From positions 2,048,501 to 2,112,500 of the forward strand of contig OY992833.1 in NCBI GenBank assembly GCA_963921425.1: a stretch of 64,000 bases of DNA, in the 5' to 3' direction. A model generated the notes under the pieces. The model was not told the DNA's origin. It searched no databases and was given only the letters and a program-made list of their open reading frames with translations. Made by a program: the position numbers and the translations under genes. Of this stretch, positions 1 to 11,940 are shown one piece after another. The stretch is from Dryas octopetala. Its lineage: Eukaryota > Streptophyta > Magnoliopsida > Rosales > Rosaceae. Each line of letters opens with the position of its first letter. The stretch's first letter is position 1.

Positions 1-1331
1 TATAGACCACCATGCAGAGGTGATATACAACTTGCATATACCATACATACAATAAGAGAAAAAATAAAATTTTCAAAAGAAAGTTTACATTTTCTTCTCG
101 AAGACGACTAAATGCCTTTGTCCCAGCACAATGAGTTATCGTTAAGTTTTCTCTGTTCTCTTTGTTTTTTGTGCTCTTTAACTTGATTAAAATGAAAATA
201 TTAAGTTAGCATTTTTTTTTAAAAGCATATAATAAAGGAATGAGTAGTTTAATAATTATAAATAAATCTAAACCATAAAAAGAGTATGTAGACACCAACT
301 AATTAATTATTAATCGGCTTCATGTGGTCCGTTGCAAAACGAATGAACTCTTTGACCCCATGAATATACTGTGGTCTCCCCCTAGTGTGCAGATGAATCC
401 AACTCCTATCCATCTCCAACCCAATTAAACAATTGGTATCCAATCCTAGTGCTATCAATTTAAAATAAAGATAATACACTTGGTTATCTAAAAGAATAGA
501 AAATACATAGAGAAAATAATGAGGTACTTGACCATAAATAAGCAAAATAAAAAGTTCTGTCCAGATAGAAATGACAGTTGTCTTATCCCTCTTACCTTGT
601 CATATTTCTTTTTTTCTCCTTTCTCTTTATGCCTTGTGTCTTTTACATACTCAAAACTAAGTAATTAATATGGATTGAAAACATAAATTTCTCCTACATA
701 TGACATTAATAAACGTCTTTATCAACTCTTTTTCTTATGAAAACACTTTGAACGACACTGACTACTGCATGCAAAAAAAAAAAATTATAATAATTGAAAA
801 GGTTTTTTTTCCCTCTGTCTGATATATATATTTTTTTCTTACTTGCATGTTTGATATCTTCTTTTATTTTTTATTTAATTGAGCTTGATATATTGTAACA
901 CACTTTTATTAAACTAAAATAAATGAAAAATAAAAGAGTTTGACCCAATATAAGTCAATGATTTTGCTAAAATTTGAAAAAGATTTAAAAACAATGCAAG
1001 AATTTAAAATATACGTACATATATATATATATATATGATAATAGTGTTGCTAAAATGTACTTTTTCTTTTTGTAAACAGCTAAATGAAGGCATTTAGTAA
1101 GGGTTGAATTACAAAAAAAAGAACTTATGTTGTCAATGCATTAAATGCTTGTGTAAAATACTCCTGGAGAGAATAGGGAGAAGGGAGACAGTAGCATGCA
1201 TTTATCATATCCAAAATACTTATGAGCAACAAGGTTATGCCAAGAGGTTCTTTCGACTTTGATCACTTAATAACAACAAATCCAGCATAAAAGCAATTGA
1301 TATGAAAGAGTGGAAATCAACAGAAACATAC
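1..1331. other. AT-rich sequence, no gene recognised
   Basis: The stretch is strongly AT-rich with poly-A/T runs and a TA microsatellite near 1017-1036. Short open frames here have no recognisable similarity and look like chance. If the minus-strand transcript starting near 3110 is real, its downstream exons would lie here or beyond the left edge, but I cannot point to them. Confidence 0.5.
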
Positions 1332-3110
1332 CAGTACAAAGAAATCAAGACGCAATATTTGAGTACAAAGAGAAGAACAACTCAATGCAACTACTGCCAA
1401 GAATCAGCCTGCAGTAAAGAAAGAAAGCATTAGTCAAATATTTTTCATTTAGGCAAAAAATCTGTCCAAATATAATGCATCCAAAGGCCTTTTGATTTTA
1501 GAAAAAATAACCGACCAAATTTAGAATGTAGAGATTCTTCTTTCTTGTTTTTTTTTTTTTTACACCTTAAGTATATAATTCTTGCTTTTACACCTTAAGA
1601 TTTTATATCATATTTTTCAGTTAGATAAAGGCATTTAAAAGAGAATAATTATCCTAACATATAGTTTAGTAGAGCATGAAATTGTCACTTAGAAGAAGAT
1701 GGTGACTACATATATAGTCCATACAATTTTGTGGCAAAACAGCAAGAAAATAAAAAAAAACCAGATGCATAGTACTTCAAGTTATATAGATTGGTCAAAT
1801 GCACTTTTGCAGAGAGAAACACCAAAAAGAAAAAAGATATCATTCGATTCTACTTATAATTTGAATTACCTAAATTCTTGCCCAAATTAAGAAACCATAT
1901 AATATTCTATGGTCATAGTCGATACATGATACAACCATTCATAGCAAGTCAATAACAGTCATTTGGATGTTATGTGTCCAGAACTAGAAAGTGACAAGAA
2001 TTATATATAATTTCTATTGTTTGGATAACTCCATTAATTGTCGGTAAAAATTGAAAGCAATACTAATTAACTTCATATTATTTAAAATTAAGTGGTACAC
2101 AATATATTATAAAATATAGGTTGCAACTAGCTTGAAAAGCTCAAGTTGCTGCGTGGCCAATAACATGGCAACTGAACCACTCAAGAGGAGGAAAGAACCA
2201 CCATCTTGCTCTCATATAATCATCTAATTTGTAACAATTGAGAAGAAAGGCAAAGTTGCAACTTAAAACCAAAACTATAATTATCTAATTTGCAGTAGCA
2301 CAAGCACAACAAAACCATAAGGCCACGTACAAGTTAACAATCAAAACTCATCCATAGCAACAAAAATACAAAGACCCATGTCAATTTTATACAAATTAAT
2401 CATACATATTTATAAATAAAAATGTCAAAAGGAAAACAAAAGACCCAATCCCAAAATAAACCCAGCCATGACAAACAAAGAGCCCCAATTTCATCAAATT
2501 TTCAAGCAAAAAATTTCTAATTTTCCAAGTGTAAGATGCCAAACACGATACTTAGAGTTTGTCGTTCCTCAAATTCCAACTTTTCTCTAAATATCGACTT
2601 CTTTTCCCCCATCCAAACACATAGTTAGAGTAAAAGATAGGAGACTCCAAAACAAAACAGAAAAAGGCATAGTAAAAAATCTACAAACTTACCAAATTGA
2701 AGAACCTTAGCCTATACCCACACTATGAAGAAGCTTGTTTAGTTATCTTCATCAAAGACAAGACTCCATAAAATTCTCTGTATCAAAATTGAAACCCATT
2801 AACTATTTGAGTTTAACAAAGGGAAAAAATGAAAATAGAATAGAAAAAATAGAAAGCCTACCAGGAAGAATCCATGGCAAGATACAGAAAATCTAGTCTG
2901 TCCACCAAATTACCTCCACCAAATGCCAAAATTTTGTGAACCAACAGTGATGAGTGCCAGAGAAAAACGCACTTGACTGAAGAACAGAGCTAATCGAATG
3001 AGAAATTAGGGATAATCATCATCTAGAGAGGGAAAAGATTTTGGCAAATTGTAGAGAGAAAATTAGTGAACGGGAAAACTAAGGGAGTCGAGATCGAGAA
3101 GTGAGATAGT
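1332..3110 (-). ncRNA. Possible spliced leader/non-coding transcript
   Basis: Reading the minus strand, a C/T-rich leader typical of plant 5' UTRs starts near 3110. It contains ATG GAT TCT TCC TG (ATG at 2875-2873) and stops at a GTAGGC donor after 2862. A second exon, 2777-2693, lies between a GATACAG acceptor and a GTAAGT donor. A third, 1408-1332, lies between TTTACTGCAG and GTATGT. Joining the first two exons turns TG|A into an in-frame stop, so as spliced this encodes only a very short peptide. It is more like the 5' UTR of a gene beyond the left edge, or a non-coding RNA. The evidence is splice-site consensus and base composition only. No protein similarity was seen. Confidence 0.35.
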
Positions 3111-3214
3111 TTGGTCCTGGCAATTGTGTGGGTTTCTGTTGTGCGTGGAGTGTGTTAACGTTTGTGGTTCTTTGTTTGTTTTATTAATTTAATAGAATAC
3201 AGTATATTTTTTTT

Positions 3215-3481
3215 CATGGGCTTTAGTGACCGAGTTAACAAGAAGTAACTTAGCCATTTTTATTTTTATTTTGGGCTTTAGTGACCAAGTCAAAAATAGA
3301 TCACTAAAGCCCAAATATTTGGTCACTAATAATCAAAATTTAGGAGGCAAAATGAACTTTTTTGGAGCCAAACCATTTATGGATGAACCAATATATTTGG
3401 TCACTAAATCTACATGTTTAGTGACGAATTTCACATTCGTCACTAAAAATTTCATCACTATAGCCAATATTTCTTGTAGTG
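3215..3481 (-). mobile_element. CACTA transposon end fragment
   Basis: The segment ends at 3481 with TTCTTGTAGTG, the reverse complement of the CACTACAAGAA terminus of plant CACTA (En/Spm-like) elements. Inside it, short GTGAC / GTCAC motifs occur many times in both directions (for example TTTAGTGACGAATT and ATTCGTCACTAAAA), as in CACTA subterminal arrays. I found no matching left terminus, so the element is partial or heavily decayed. The open frame across 3226-3570 is a by-product of the repeats. Confidence 0.6.
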
Positions 3482-5458
3482 AACTCTGTACTCTACTTAT
3501 TCTCTTTGCGTCTCATATGGAAGGTGTGGAAAAGAACGCAGGACGTACCTCCTTGATTTCATTTAAATAGAAAGCTCTAGCATTTTCATAAGTGTGGCCA
3601 AAATATACATTTATATCAAGGGGTGCTACTTGCCCTTGGGCATTTATTTGGAATCCCCCCCGGAAGGATCATCTCCTTGAATTGGTTCCATATCTAAAAC
3701 TTTCAAAAAAAAAACAAAAAAAACACACCAAAAGTTAGTTCAACTAAAGAAATAAGATTAATAAGGCAAGAAAATTATAATAATTTCTAATATATATATA
3801 TATAGAGGTGAAAGTTTAATTTAGGTGATCTATTCACTCAATTAACTTGATTAAATTCACTTTCAGTGATCGGACCCCAATTTTTATTTTATATGATCAT
3901 TCAGGAACTAGTCAAACAGACACAACTCTGACGATGCAGTAACTAAAATCTGAAACTCCAGATTTACTTGTAAAATCAAACCAACTTCAGTAAATACCAC
4001 AAGTCAGAACACACCAAGGAATTGAGTGACACCCTATGCACTCAAAGGATCCATCAATGTAGGCATCTCAGTGCTATCAACAACTAAAGTGGTGTGTGGA
4101 CAGATTTAACAAACTTTCATTTAGCATTCATGATCTAAGTTAACATGCTAAAGTGAAGTGTGTGATCTTGTGAAGTTATTTTCGAATTAATAATCAGCAA
4201 CACATAGGAAACAAATCACAAACAAGCCACACAATTGTTCACCCAGAAAACCACTAACGGTTAAAAACTGGGGGTCTTTCCAGCTGACCAAGCAATCCAC
4301 TAAAGAAGAAGTTCAATACAAAGGGAGCATACAGCACACAAGCTCAATCACTAAGTCCTAGACTAAGTGGCAGCTTTCTTACCCCTTTGTGCAACTTCCA
4401 TAAGCAAGGCAATCGGTCATTCATGAAGAAGGCAACTCCAACTCCAAGCTCATCAACCCATGACACCAATTCACACCAAGCTCAGTAGATTCATCAATGT
4501 ATGAACATGATATGCCAATGTTAGATTCTTAAAAGAGAAGATCAACCTTCTCAAGCAAGAGGCATGAAAAGGTTGATACTGAATCCTTCAACTAAAATCT
4601 AAATGAATGTGTTTGAAAAATATATAAAAAGATTTAAACACTCAAGCCCATTCAGAATTTTAGATGAAACAAACAAGTTCAGAAAATCATTTTGATTTTT
4701 TAGAATTAAATGAACATTTTCTAACTTGATAAAAATGAGCACTCACCCCGAAAATACCCAGGCATGAACACACGAAAATACCCACTGAAAATGCTCATAG
4801 ACACACGCCAAAAAGTCTGAACCGAATATCTCTTATACCCGTACACACACACACCATTTCCATGTTTGCCCGAGCCACGTGGAAGCCCATCAATGGCTGT
4901 CCACAAGAGACGAATAAGGGGCATATTCCTTTTGTCCTAGAGGGGTATCCTAGTATTACTAAGGATAGGAATGAGGAGCTGTAAAAATAAATATTGCTTT
5001 ATTTTGCAAAAATCAGAAATGGAGAAGATGATGAATAGTGCTGATGTGTGTGTAAGTGTGTGGCGTGAATGACTGAGATGCAATCAGATCTGATTGATAC
5101 AGTGGGGGAACCAAGTCATGTGCAATGCACATGCATGTTTAGTAAAAAACAGAAAATGGGCTTTCAATGAAATGGGCTTTAAAAGTAAAACCCGAAATGG
5201 CCCAACTGCAGTGTCTGTCACTGTATCAACCACTGTACGTGAAAAACATTGTTCTTTATGACTAGTCAAATGGACACAAAACTGAAATTTTCATGAATTG
5301 AATGAAGTGCAGTATACCTTGAGTCTTGTTCATTCTTGACTTCTTCAATACAACTGAACTTGTCCTTAATCTAGCCTAGAGCTTGTGAGTGATTAAATAA
5401 AAATAAATACAATGGTTTTGACAAGGAAAATAGCCAATATAACAAATCCTAGAAACTA
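3482..5458. other. No gene recognised
   Basis: AT-rich sequence with no open frame that I recognise and no terminal repeats I could pair. A short perfect TA run lies near 3792-3803. Minus-strand frames at 4721-4924 and 5084-5269 lack any family resemblance and have no convincing splice context. Confidence 0.4.
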
Positions 5459-5865
5459 ACAAGAGGAGTGCTTTAAAGCTAACTAGTTAGTAAGTTAATA
5501 CGAAACTAACCATGCTTTTGGGCCCACCATATAACTAATCTCATAATCCGAACAGTTCATTGTTTAGGTCATATTTCAAAGATTATCATTGTAAAAAATT
5601 AACAACATTAGAAATCATTTAGTCATTTAATTGTGATCAAATAAATAGACGATCACTGTTTTCGATAAAAGTATATAAATAATTGTTATCATAATCAAAT
5701 TGCTAAATAACTTCCGATTTTAGACATTTTTTTATAGAGATGATCTTTGAAGTAGGGCCTAAAAAATGGATAGTTTGGATTTTGAGATTACATTGTGCAG
5801 TGAGCCCAATATGGTGGTTAGTTTTGTATTAACTTACTAACAAGTTAGTTTTAAAACATTCTTGT
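5459..5865. mobile_element. Foldback MITE with ~50-bp inverted ends
   Basis: The left end (ACAAGAGGAGTGCTTTAAAG, continuing to about 5512) and the reverse complement of the right end (ACAAGAATGTTTTAAAAC, about 5814-5865) match over roughly 50 bp with a few substitutions. Both include GTTAGTAAGTTAATAC and AAACTAACCA. The length (~407 bp) and lack of coding sequence fit a non-autonomous DNA element. The long inverted repeats would suit a Mutator-type MITE, but I could not find a clean target duplication. The interior has a CCGAACAGTTCATT motif that recurs in two other elements of this window. Confidence 0.65.
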
Positions 5866-5919
5866 ATATTATATATATATAAATCTATATTCTTAATCCT
5901 AGACTATGTAAACCTAGAT

Positions 5920-5931
5920 GCTCTAATACCA
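5920..5931 (-). promoter_or_regulatory. tRNA-iMet-type primer binding site
   Basis: Minus-strand TGGTATTAGAGC lies three bases past the LTR end. It differs by one base from the common plant retrotransposon primer site complementary to initiator methionine tRNA. Confidence 0.6.
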
Positions 5932-6756
5932 ACTTGTCACACCCCAACCCTAAATAAAACCTAATATCTCAGAGTAAAGTGTGACTTACATCCTAATCGC
6001 AGATTAATAAAATTATTTCTACAATCAAGACGTGAAAAAAAAAGGAAAATAAAATAAAATAATTTAAGAAACTAATTAAATAAGTATGAAAATAAACTTT
6101 ATTTAGAAAACTACTATTCCAAGAGTACCACACAAGATGTTCATCGTCTTATATATTACAATTTATTGATAATAAAACAAAATATGACACTCCAGCAAAT
6201 TCTCTAAATTCCACTTGAGGATTCTAGTCACTTGCACAGTCTATTAGGGTGTAAGCTTTAAGCCTCAGTAGGGTATAGTGATCTCTCATGGCCAGTTATC
6301 ACATTTAATCAATGTCTAAGTGAAAGAAAATAAAACGAATAATGTTTACAGTTATATGCAATGAAAATGTGTGTACTCACTCCTTAACTATTCTCGTTGA
6401 CACACACACAAGAAAAACAAGCCTACATGTCTCATATCGTGCATCCTACCACTGTGGCTCCGAATGTTCCATGCATGAGCCAACACCCGTTTGTCCCTTA
6501 ACCCCAAATATTTTGAATATTATTCTTTCCATTTTTCCTTTAACAATTTTTCAACAAATCATGAGATCACCAGGTACATCTCCCTTTCTCCTTAGTGTCA
6601 CAAGACCACCAAGTCCATCTCCCTCTCTCCTTAGTGTCTCAATTAATTATTTTCTTAACACTGTTTACAACCACATTTTCTCCTTGGTGTCTCAAGAGGC
6701 TAAAACCTGTGATTCCTTCTCAAGTTTCCTCCCTCCCCTTCTATGTCCCTATCTCC

Positions 6757-6760
<4 letters not shown>

Positions 6761-6808
<48 letters not shown>
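6761..6808. repeat. (CT)24 microsatellite
   Basis: Uninterrupted CT dinucleotides for about 48 bp. The serine/leucine-rich open frames over it are artefacts of the repeat. Confidence 0.95.
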
Positions 6809-6810
<2 letters not shown>

Positions 6811-7139
6811 TTTTTTTTTGTTGCTTACTTAAGTGCTCTTAAGCTCACACTACCTTCTTATTTATAGGCCAACTTCTTGGTTCAAGTAACCAATTAGTTG
6901 GCTCTTCTAGTTATGGTAACTTGGGTTTAATCATTGCCTAAGAGACGACTCATCCCTCTAAACAAATCATAACCATTGATCAAGGGCTTATGTGTTATTA
7001 AGCAAGAAGGATAGACGTTGGCTTTATCTTCATCTTCTTTCATTCATTTTTTTTAATGGGCTTTTAACTTATTTTACTTGGGCTATAGGAGTATATCCCA
7101 AAGTTAAAACTTGAGTTCAAAATCATATTTAAATATATA

Positions 7140-7196
7140 ATTTTATTTATTTATTTATTTATTTACTATTATTATTATTTATTTATTTATTTTTGG
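7140..7196. repeat. TTTA / TTA short tandem repeats
   Basis: Two runs of ATTT units flank a block of ATT units, just inside the end of the LTR. Confidence 0.9.
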
Positions 7197-7225
7197 AACG
7201 TTACAGTAGTAGAGAAGGAAAGAGA

Positions 7226-7296
7226 GTGAGATTGAGAGAGAGAGAGAGAGTGTGTGTATGTGTGTGTGTGTGTGTGTAGAGAGAAAGAGAGAGAGA
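7226..7296. repeat. Compound GA/GT microsatellite
   Basis: AG-rich repeats flank a GT run (about 7249-7278). The minus-strand open frame over it (7201-7407) is repeat-driven. Confidence 0.9.
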
Positions 7297-7479
7297 TGCA
7301 GCCAGTGCGTTGCTAGCACAGGGGAGAGGGTTTTTTGGCGTGGAAGGACGGGGTAGCCGACTGGTGGCCAAAGAGGGAGGTGGTGGGGGTGAGAAGGGTA
7401 TCTGCATCCTCCACCCTTTTTTTAGTTTTTCTTTTAATTTCTTTTAACTATTTTTTAATTGTAATTGGGATTGATAATT

Positions 7480-7790
7480 ATGTCCTTAAAAATTGATCAC
7501 GCTCTACGACCTTAATTTTTTACCGAAATTGTGACTGACTTGACGGAATATACTTATTTGACCCAAAATGAAAACATATTTAGTCCTTAGTTAATACAAA
7601 GTGAATGCCATATCCTTGACTTGTGCCATGATGGGGTATAAGTGAGGTTCTTTTGCTAAATATTTTCCTTTATTTTATTGGAATCACTTCAAAGTTCCGA
7701 TATTGATTGGCAAGTGGGAAAATTTGGAGGCCATGCTGCTTGCGTCTGGGAAGTAGCTACGTTCTGGACTGACTGGGTGCAGCCCGGCCC
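7480..7790. repeat. Local duplicate with the empty site for hAT copy A
   Basis: This segment resembles 14625-14725 joined to 15922-16060. Shared blocks include the GACTTGACGGAATAT / GAATTTGACAGAATAT region, CATAAGTGA(A/G)GT..CTTTTG and AAAATTTGGAGGCC. At the point where the other copy carries hAT-like element A, this one runs straight through (about 7605-7640). It is therefore a paralogous empty site. Confidence 0.6.
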
Positions 7791-8084
7791 AGCCCAGAAT
7801 TAATTCCTATAAAGCCCACAGCCCACCCCAAGCCCATCTACATCCCCCAGGCCCCATTCTGATTAAGGCCCTCTTATTCTCCACTATTCATCAATACAGT
7901 TCCTGTTCATTAAAATTTCTTCTTATTTTTCTCACTTTTTTTCTTCTAACTATATAAATCAAAATGCCAATACACCAAAACATAAGTGCACTTTCATATT
8001 GAAATGCAAAAATACACTACAAGAATTACTTCAAGTCTCATTAACAAATCCATTAGGACTGGGCTTATGCTGATAAAGAAAAAT

Positions 8085-8215
8085 GTACCCTCACAGCTGA
8101 AATTAGTAATATGAGAAGCAGGCTTCTATATTTTATCATTATCCTCATGAAAACCTGCACAATCTCTGACAGCCAAGAACATATTGCAGTATATGTACCA
8201 CAGTAAAGAGTCAGA
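8085..8215 (-). pseudogene. Fragment of the F-box gene's second exon
   Basis: The plus-strand blocks CCTCACAGCTGAAATTAGTA and GCACAATCTCTGACA, with the bases between them, match part of the last exon of the adjacent F-box/LRR gene (about 8672-8765) with scattered changes. Only this piece is present. The reading frame of the original is not preserved. It looks like a partial tandem duplication about 0.5 kb downstream of the gene's stop. Confidence 0.65.
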
Positions 8216-8597
8216 TTGAGAGATCCATATCATCTGCTTGTTTTTACTTGACTTTCACTTTTGATAGTGTGTTATAAGGTGTGTGAGTAAAGAGGAAATG
8301 AATTCATAACATATTTTGGAAATTAAATGCAATCCGGAAAGAAAAGATAGATTAAGATTCTTAAAGAATGCTGGCCAACAATGCACAAATGAACGCTCTA
8401 AACCAAACAACAAACCCAATCAATAGAAAATATTTAGCAAGCAAAGAAGCACCAAAATCCAACTCAACACTAACAAAACCAACACAGTTGACAACAACAA
8501 ATCAGAATAAACAGACTAGTAAACACAGCATGCACCTTAACCCTCATTACAACAAGGACTGGGTATGGCAGATACTACTACATTTGGGCGTATGCAA

Positions 8598-9919
8598 TTA
8601 TCCAGAATTGTATCCATCATATTGTTCATAATCATTCCCCCCATAGCAATCGTCCTCATCTAAAACTGTAGAACCCTCACAGCTGAATTTAGTAATATGG
8701 GAAGCAAGCTTCAATATTTCTTCGTCACCCTCATCAAAACCAACACAATCTCTGACATCAAAAAACACAAGCTCTTTGCAGCCCCGCAGTAATGTAAGAA
8801 GAGCTTCTCGATCAATTTTATATGCCTTTCTCAAACTCAACTTCTTAAGATTAGGCAGGATGTTGACAATAGCCATTGCCTCGTCTTGATGAATAAATGC
8901 ATTCAACACACTTAAACAACAAAAATTCTTGCAGGAAACGCTAACCTGTGACAGAATTTTCCCCAAATCAAAGCTGCTTCCCAATACCAACCACTCCAAA
9001 TCTTTCCACTTGCTAATAAGTTCGTGAATTATGCTTGATTTATAACGCACTAAATACATGGGCAATGCCAGAACCTTGAGGTCAGGACACCTGCAAAAAA
9101 CAGTTTTACCTATAAGGAAATCGAAGATAATAAAATAATGATTGGGCTTCTTACCTATAAGGAGTCAATGTCTCTTACAAGACGATCACAATTTGACATA
9201 TATTGACTTATAAGGAGGAATTCGTCATTAAGAAAAAAAAAGGAAAAAAGAAATTGGACACATGTCAAATTAAGGTAATTGGCTTGTAAGGATCAGGAAA
9301 GAATGGCTCGTTATAGGTAAGGACTAAGGACCCAAACATTTTTCTAAATAATACTTTGAACAAAATTTTAGGAGAAATTATTGTCTGATTTGGTAGGCCT
9401 GAAGAGGAGCAAAAATGGATCTAATTTGATGTACAGAATTTGAAGCAAGCTTACATACTACAGATTCTAAGGCCTATCCCTCTATCAAAACACATTGAAA
9501 AAAAAAAAAAAAACTTACATTTCTGCAACGTATTTGATTGCGGTTTCTGTACAATATGCAGGTAGCCTAAGCATAGTAGCAGGTAGCCTAAGCATAGTAG
9601 CATGTCCTCTGCTACGATTGACGACAAACTTGATAAAATCAGTGATGGAGAAATGGCTTTCATCAATTTGATATGCATTTAAAAATCTTTCAATAAAGGT
9701 ATCAAAGTTCCATGGGTCGGTTTCATTGCCGCGAAAATCAAAAGGATTAGATTGAAGGTCAGGAAAAATGAGAGATTGCCAGCACAAAGGTTCCAGACTT
9801 GCCTTGTGCCATGACTTACACACAAAAGGGACATCCAAAAGTAGTGACTCCATACCCACTCTTCCAAACACTTTCAGTAAACAGTCCATCTCTAACTCCT
9901 CCCATCTTCGTTCTTCCAT
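8598..9919 (-). CDS. F-box/LRR-repeat protein (At3g48880-like), two exons
   Basis: The two exons are 9919-9519 and 9090-8598, giving 297 aa. The 428-bp intron has a GTAAGT donor after AAAT at 9519 and a TTTTTTGCAG acceptor before 9090. The phase is exact: AT|G TGT CCT reads Met-Cys-Pro. Residues 4-50 or so form the F-box (starting RRWEELEMDCLLKVFGRV, then CKSW and LCW). The rest is leucine-rich-repeat-like (CPDLKVL, DLEWLVLGSS, LPNLKKLSL) and ends in an acidic Asp/Tyr/Gly tail. Proteins of this kind normally act as substrate receptors of SCF ubiquitin ligases; the substrate cannot be told. One oddity is a perfect 21-bp tandem duplication in exon 1 that doubles ATMLRLP. Degenerate copies lie at 8085-8215 and 42550-42920. 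This is the only complete host gene I see. Confidence 0.8.
9560..9601 (-). repeat. 21-bp tandem duplication inside F-box exon 1
   Basis: Two identical adjacent 21-bp units (beginning AGGTAGCCTAAG on the plus strand) keep the frame and repeat seven residues, ATMLRLP. It is either a real in-frame expansion in the link between the F-box and the repeats, or an assembly error. Confidence 0.85.
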
Positions 9920-9956
9920 CTACAACAAATATTGTCATATATATATATATTTTATT

Positions 9957-10595
9957 TTTTCTCATGAAGAACTATACAGTTGTATTGATTATATACAGAA
10001 CCATATAAAAGAATAAATACACATGGACTTAAACTTAATAGATAACTATATAGTCCATACACTCTCTGAACTCTCTCTTGCTTCCTCTTCAGATTATTTC
10101 CTGAAGAGAGAAAGCCTTGTTTTACCCTCTGGTACAGTGGTATAGAAACACAGCAACACAAGTCGATCACCAACACAAATTTTTTCAAAAATACAACAAA
10201 ACTAACAATTTTTTTTTTTAATAATTTATAACTCAATAGTCTTAAGATAAAACCAAAAGCAGCCCAAGAAAAATAAGTAGATTGTGAGTTTTGTGAGTAA
10301 AATTTGAAATTAAACAAATTATTTCAAACTGCAAATAGAAAAAACAAAAACCAAATAAGCTAATAAACAGAGCATGTATGTGAGGTAACAGAATTGAATC
10401 ACCTTAAAATTGAAGGACATAGAAGCAGCCAAGCAGGAGATGAGAGAAAGGTAGTGCACTAGTGCTCAGTGAGTCAGTGTCTATGCACACTATGCTGCTA
10501 GTCCAAAGCAAATGCAATCCCCATATAAATGCTAACCAGAAAGTAAAAAACACCTTCAAAAAAGCAAAATGAAAGAATAATGACTGGCTTTGATT
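9957..10595. repeat. Three-copy local repeat, copy 1
   Basis: This begins at TCTCATGAAGA.CTATACAG and runs to AAAGCAAAATGAAAGAA. The same ~620-bp sequence recurs in the same direction at 11307-11940 and 14136-14625. Shared landmarks are CATACACTCTCTG, TTGTTTTACCCT, TGGTATAGAAA and CATAGAAGCAGCCAAGCAGG. I saw no terminal repeats or target duplication and no recognisable protein, so I read it as part of a local tandem duplication beside the F-box gene promoter rather than as a named element. Confidence 0.75.
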
Positions 10596-11306
10596 TGAAG
10601 GCCATGATGTATTTGGCGTGTTTTGCTAAAAGCATTTTCCTGCTTTCTGCTTTCCTTTTTCTTTTGAGTGACGAGGAATACTAGCCACAGTCGCCCAAGC
10701 ACACTCTCTTTGTTAAAATCCTAACACGTGGTTGAGCATCTCATAAAAAGCTAAAAATTTTTGTTATATAACCCATTTCCAATTTTATCCTTTTTTTATC
10801 CAATAATAGGAAAAGCCCAAGAACTATTTTTTCTTCTGATTAATGAGAGGAACAAAAAGAATTGAACCACCTCCACCTCCATTTTTTGCTTTTGTTGAGA
10901 TGATCAACCACGTGTCAAGCTTTAAACAAAGAGAGTGTGCTGTTCAGTCACTTGGGTGACTCGCTAGCATTCCTCTTCAGTGATTAGTCATTTCCTTTCT
11001 ACTCAATTCATCCTTATCCTCAGTTGATCCATGAAGGGCATGCTAATTTGCTATCTTAACATGTCGGTTGCTTCAACTCCTCCCTATTATGTTGCGCCAG
11101 GTTAACATATTAATTTGGTAGGAGGGCTTGTTATCTTAACATGTCGGTTGGCTTCGACTCGTCCGTATCCACCTTCTGCATTCACCTTCTTTCTAAAGGG
11201 CAGTTTTACTCATTTCCTTTAATTAAGGTGTATGTTCATCTCTCATCTAAAATATTTTGATGTGTTTAAAAAACTAACCATAAATTAATCCAAAATTTTT
11301 TTTTTC
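10596..11306. other. Spacer between repeat copies 1 and 2
   Basis: No gene seen. Phrases near 10977-11130 (TTTCTACTCAATTCATC and CTATCTTAACATG.CGGTTG) recur near 12830-12990, so the tandem duplication unit extends beyond the 620-bp core. Confidence 0.5.
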
Positions 11307-11940
11307 TCATGAAGATCTATACAGTTGTATTGATATATATATATATATATATATATAATCATATGAAACAATAAAAGCATATGGTCTTAAACTTAATAGA
11401 TAACTATACAGCCCATACACTCTCTGGAGTCTCTCTTGCTTCCTCTTCAGATTATTTCCAAGAGAGAGCAACCTTGTTTTACCCTCTGGTCTGGTATAGA
11501 AACACAGCAACACAACAAAACAAACAATTTTTTTTTTAATAATCTATAACTCAATAAAGTCTTAAGATAAAACCAAAACCAACCCATAAAATAAGTAAAT
11601 TGTGAGTTTGAGACTGAAATTTTAAATTAAGCAGATTATTTCAAACTGCAAACAGAAAAAAGCAAGATCCAAATATGCTTAATAAACTTGCAAAAAAAAA
11701 AACAATTTAATAAACAGAGTATGTATGTGGGGTAACAGAATTGAATCACGTTAAAATTAAAGGACATAGAAGCAGCCAAGCAGGAGATGAGAGAGAGGCA
11801 GTGCTCACTGCTCAGTAAGTCAGTATCTATGCATACTATGCTAATCCAAAGCAAATGCAATTCCCATATAAATGCAGAAAGTAAAAAACACCTTGAAAAA
11901 AGCAAAATGAAAGAAAAATGACCGGCTTTGTTTGTTGTAA
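11307..11940. repeat. Three-copy local repeat, copy 2
   Basis: Same order of landmarks as copy 1, with an AT microsatellite (about 11333-11356) expanded after TTGTATTGAT. It shares extra right-hand sequence (GGAAGCCCGTTT and TATCTACTG) with copy 3 but not with copy 1. Confidence 0.75.

Larger units (their letters stand above)
5935..7205 (-). mobile_element. LTR of a retrotransposon, minus orientation
   Basis: Read on the minus strand, this unit begins TGTAACGTTCC (at 7205) and ends GGGTTGGGGTGTGACA (at 5935), the usual TG...CA form of a plant LTR. Three bases beyond the end lies TGGTATTAGAGC (5931-5920), close to the initiator-Met tRNA primer site TGGTATCAGAGC. That makes this the 5' LTR of an element that once extended leftward. 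The flanking 5-mers CAACT and GTAGT do not match, as expected if the rest of the element is gone. No gag or pol is visible to the left. The LTR holds a (CT)24 run and TTTA repeats. Confidence 0.65.

Noticed and set aside
6342..6867. 166-aa and 90-aa serine/leucine-rich open frames
   Set aside because: Their length comes from the (CT)24 run inside an LTR. No family features.
8013..8025. CACTACAAGAATT, possible CACTA terminus
   Set aside because: Only the first 11-13 bases fit. No subterminal repeats or partner end were seen nearby.
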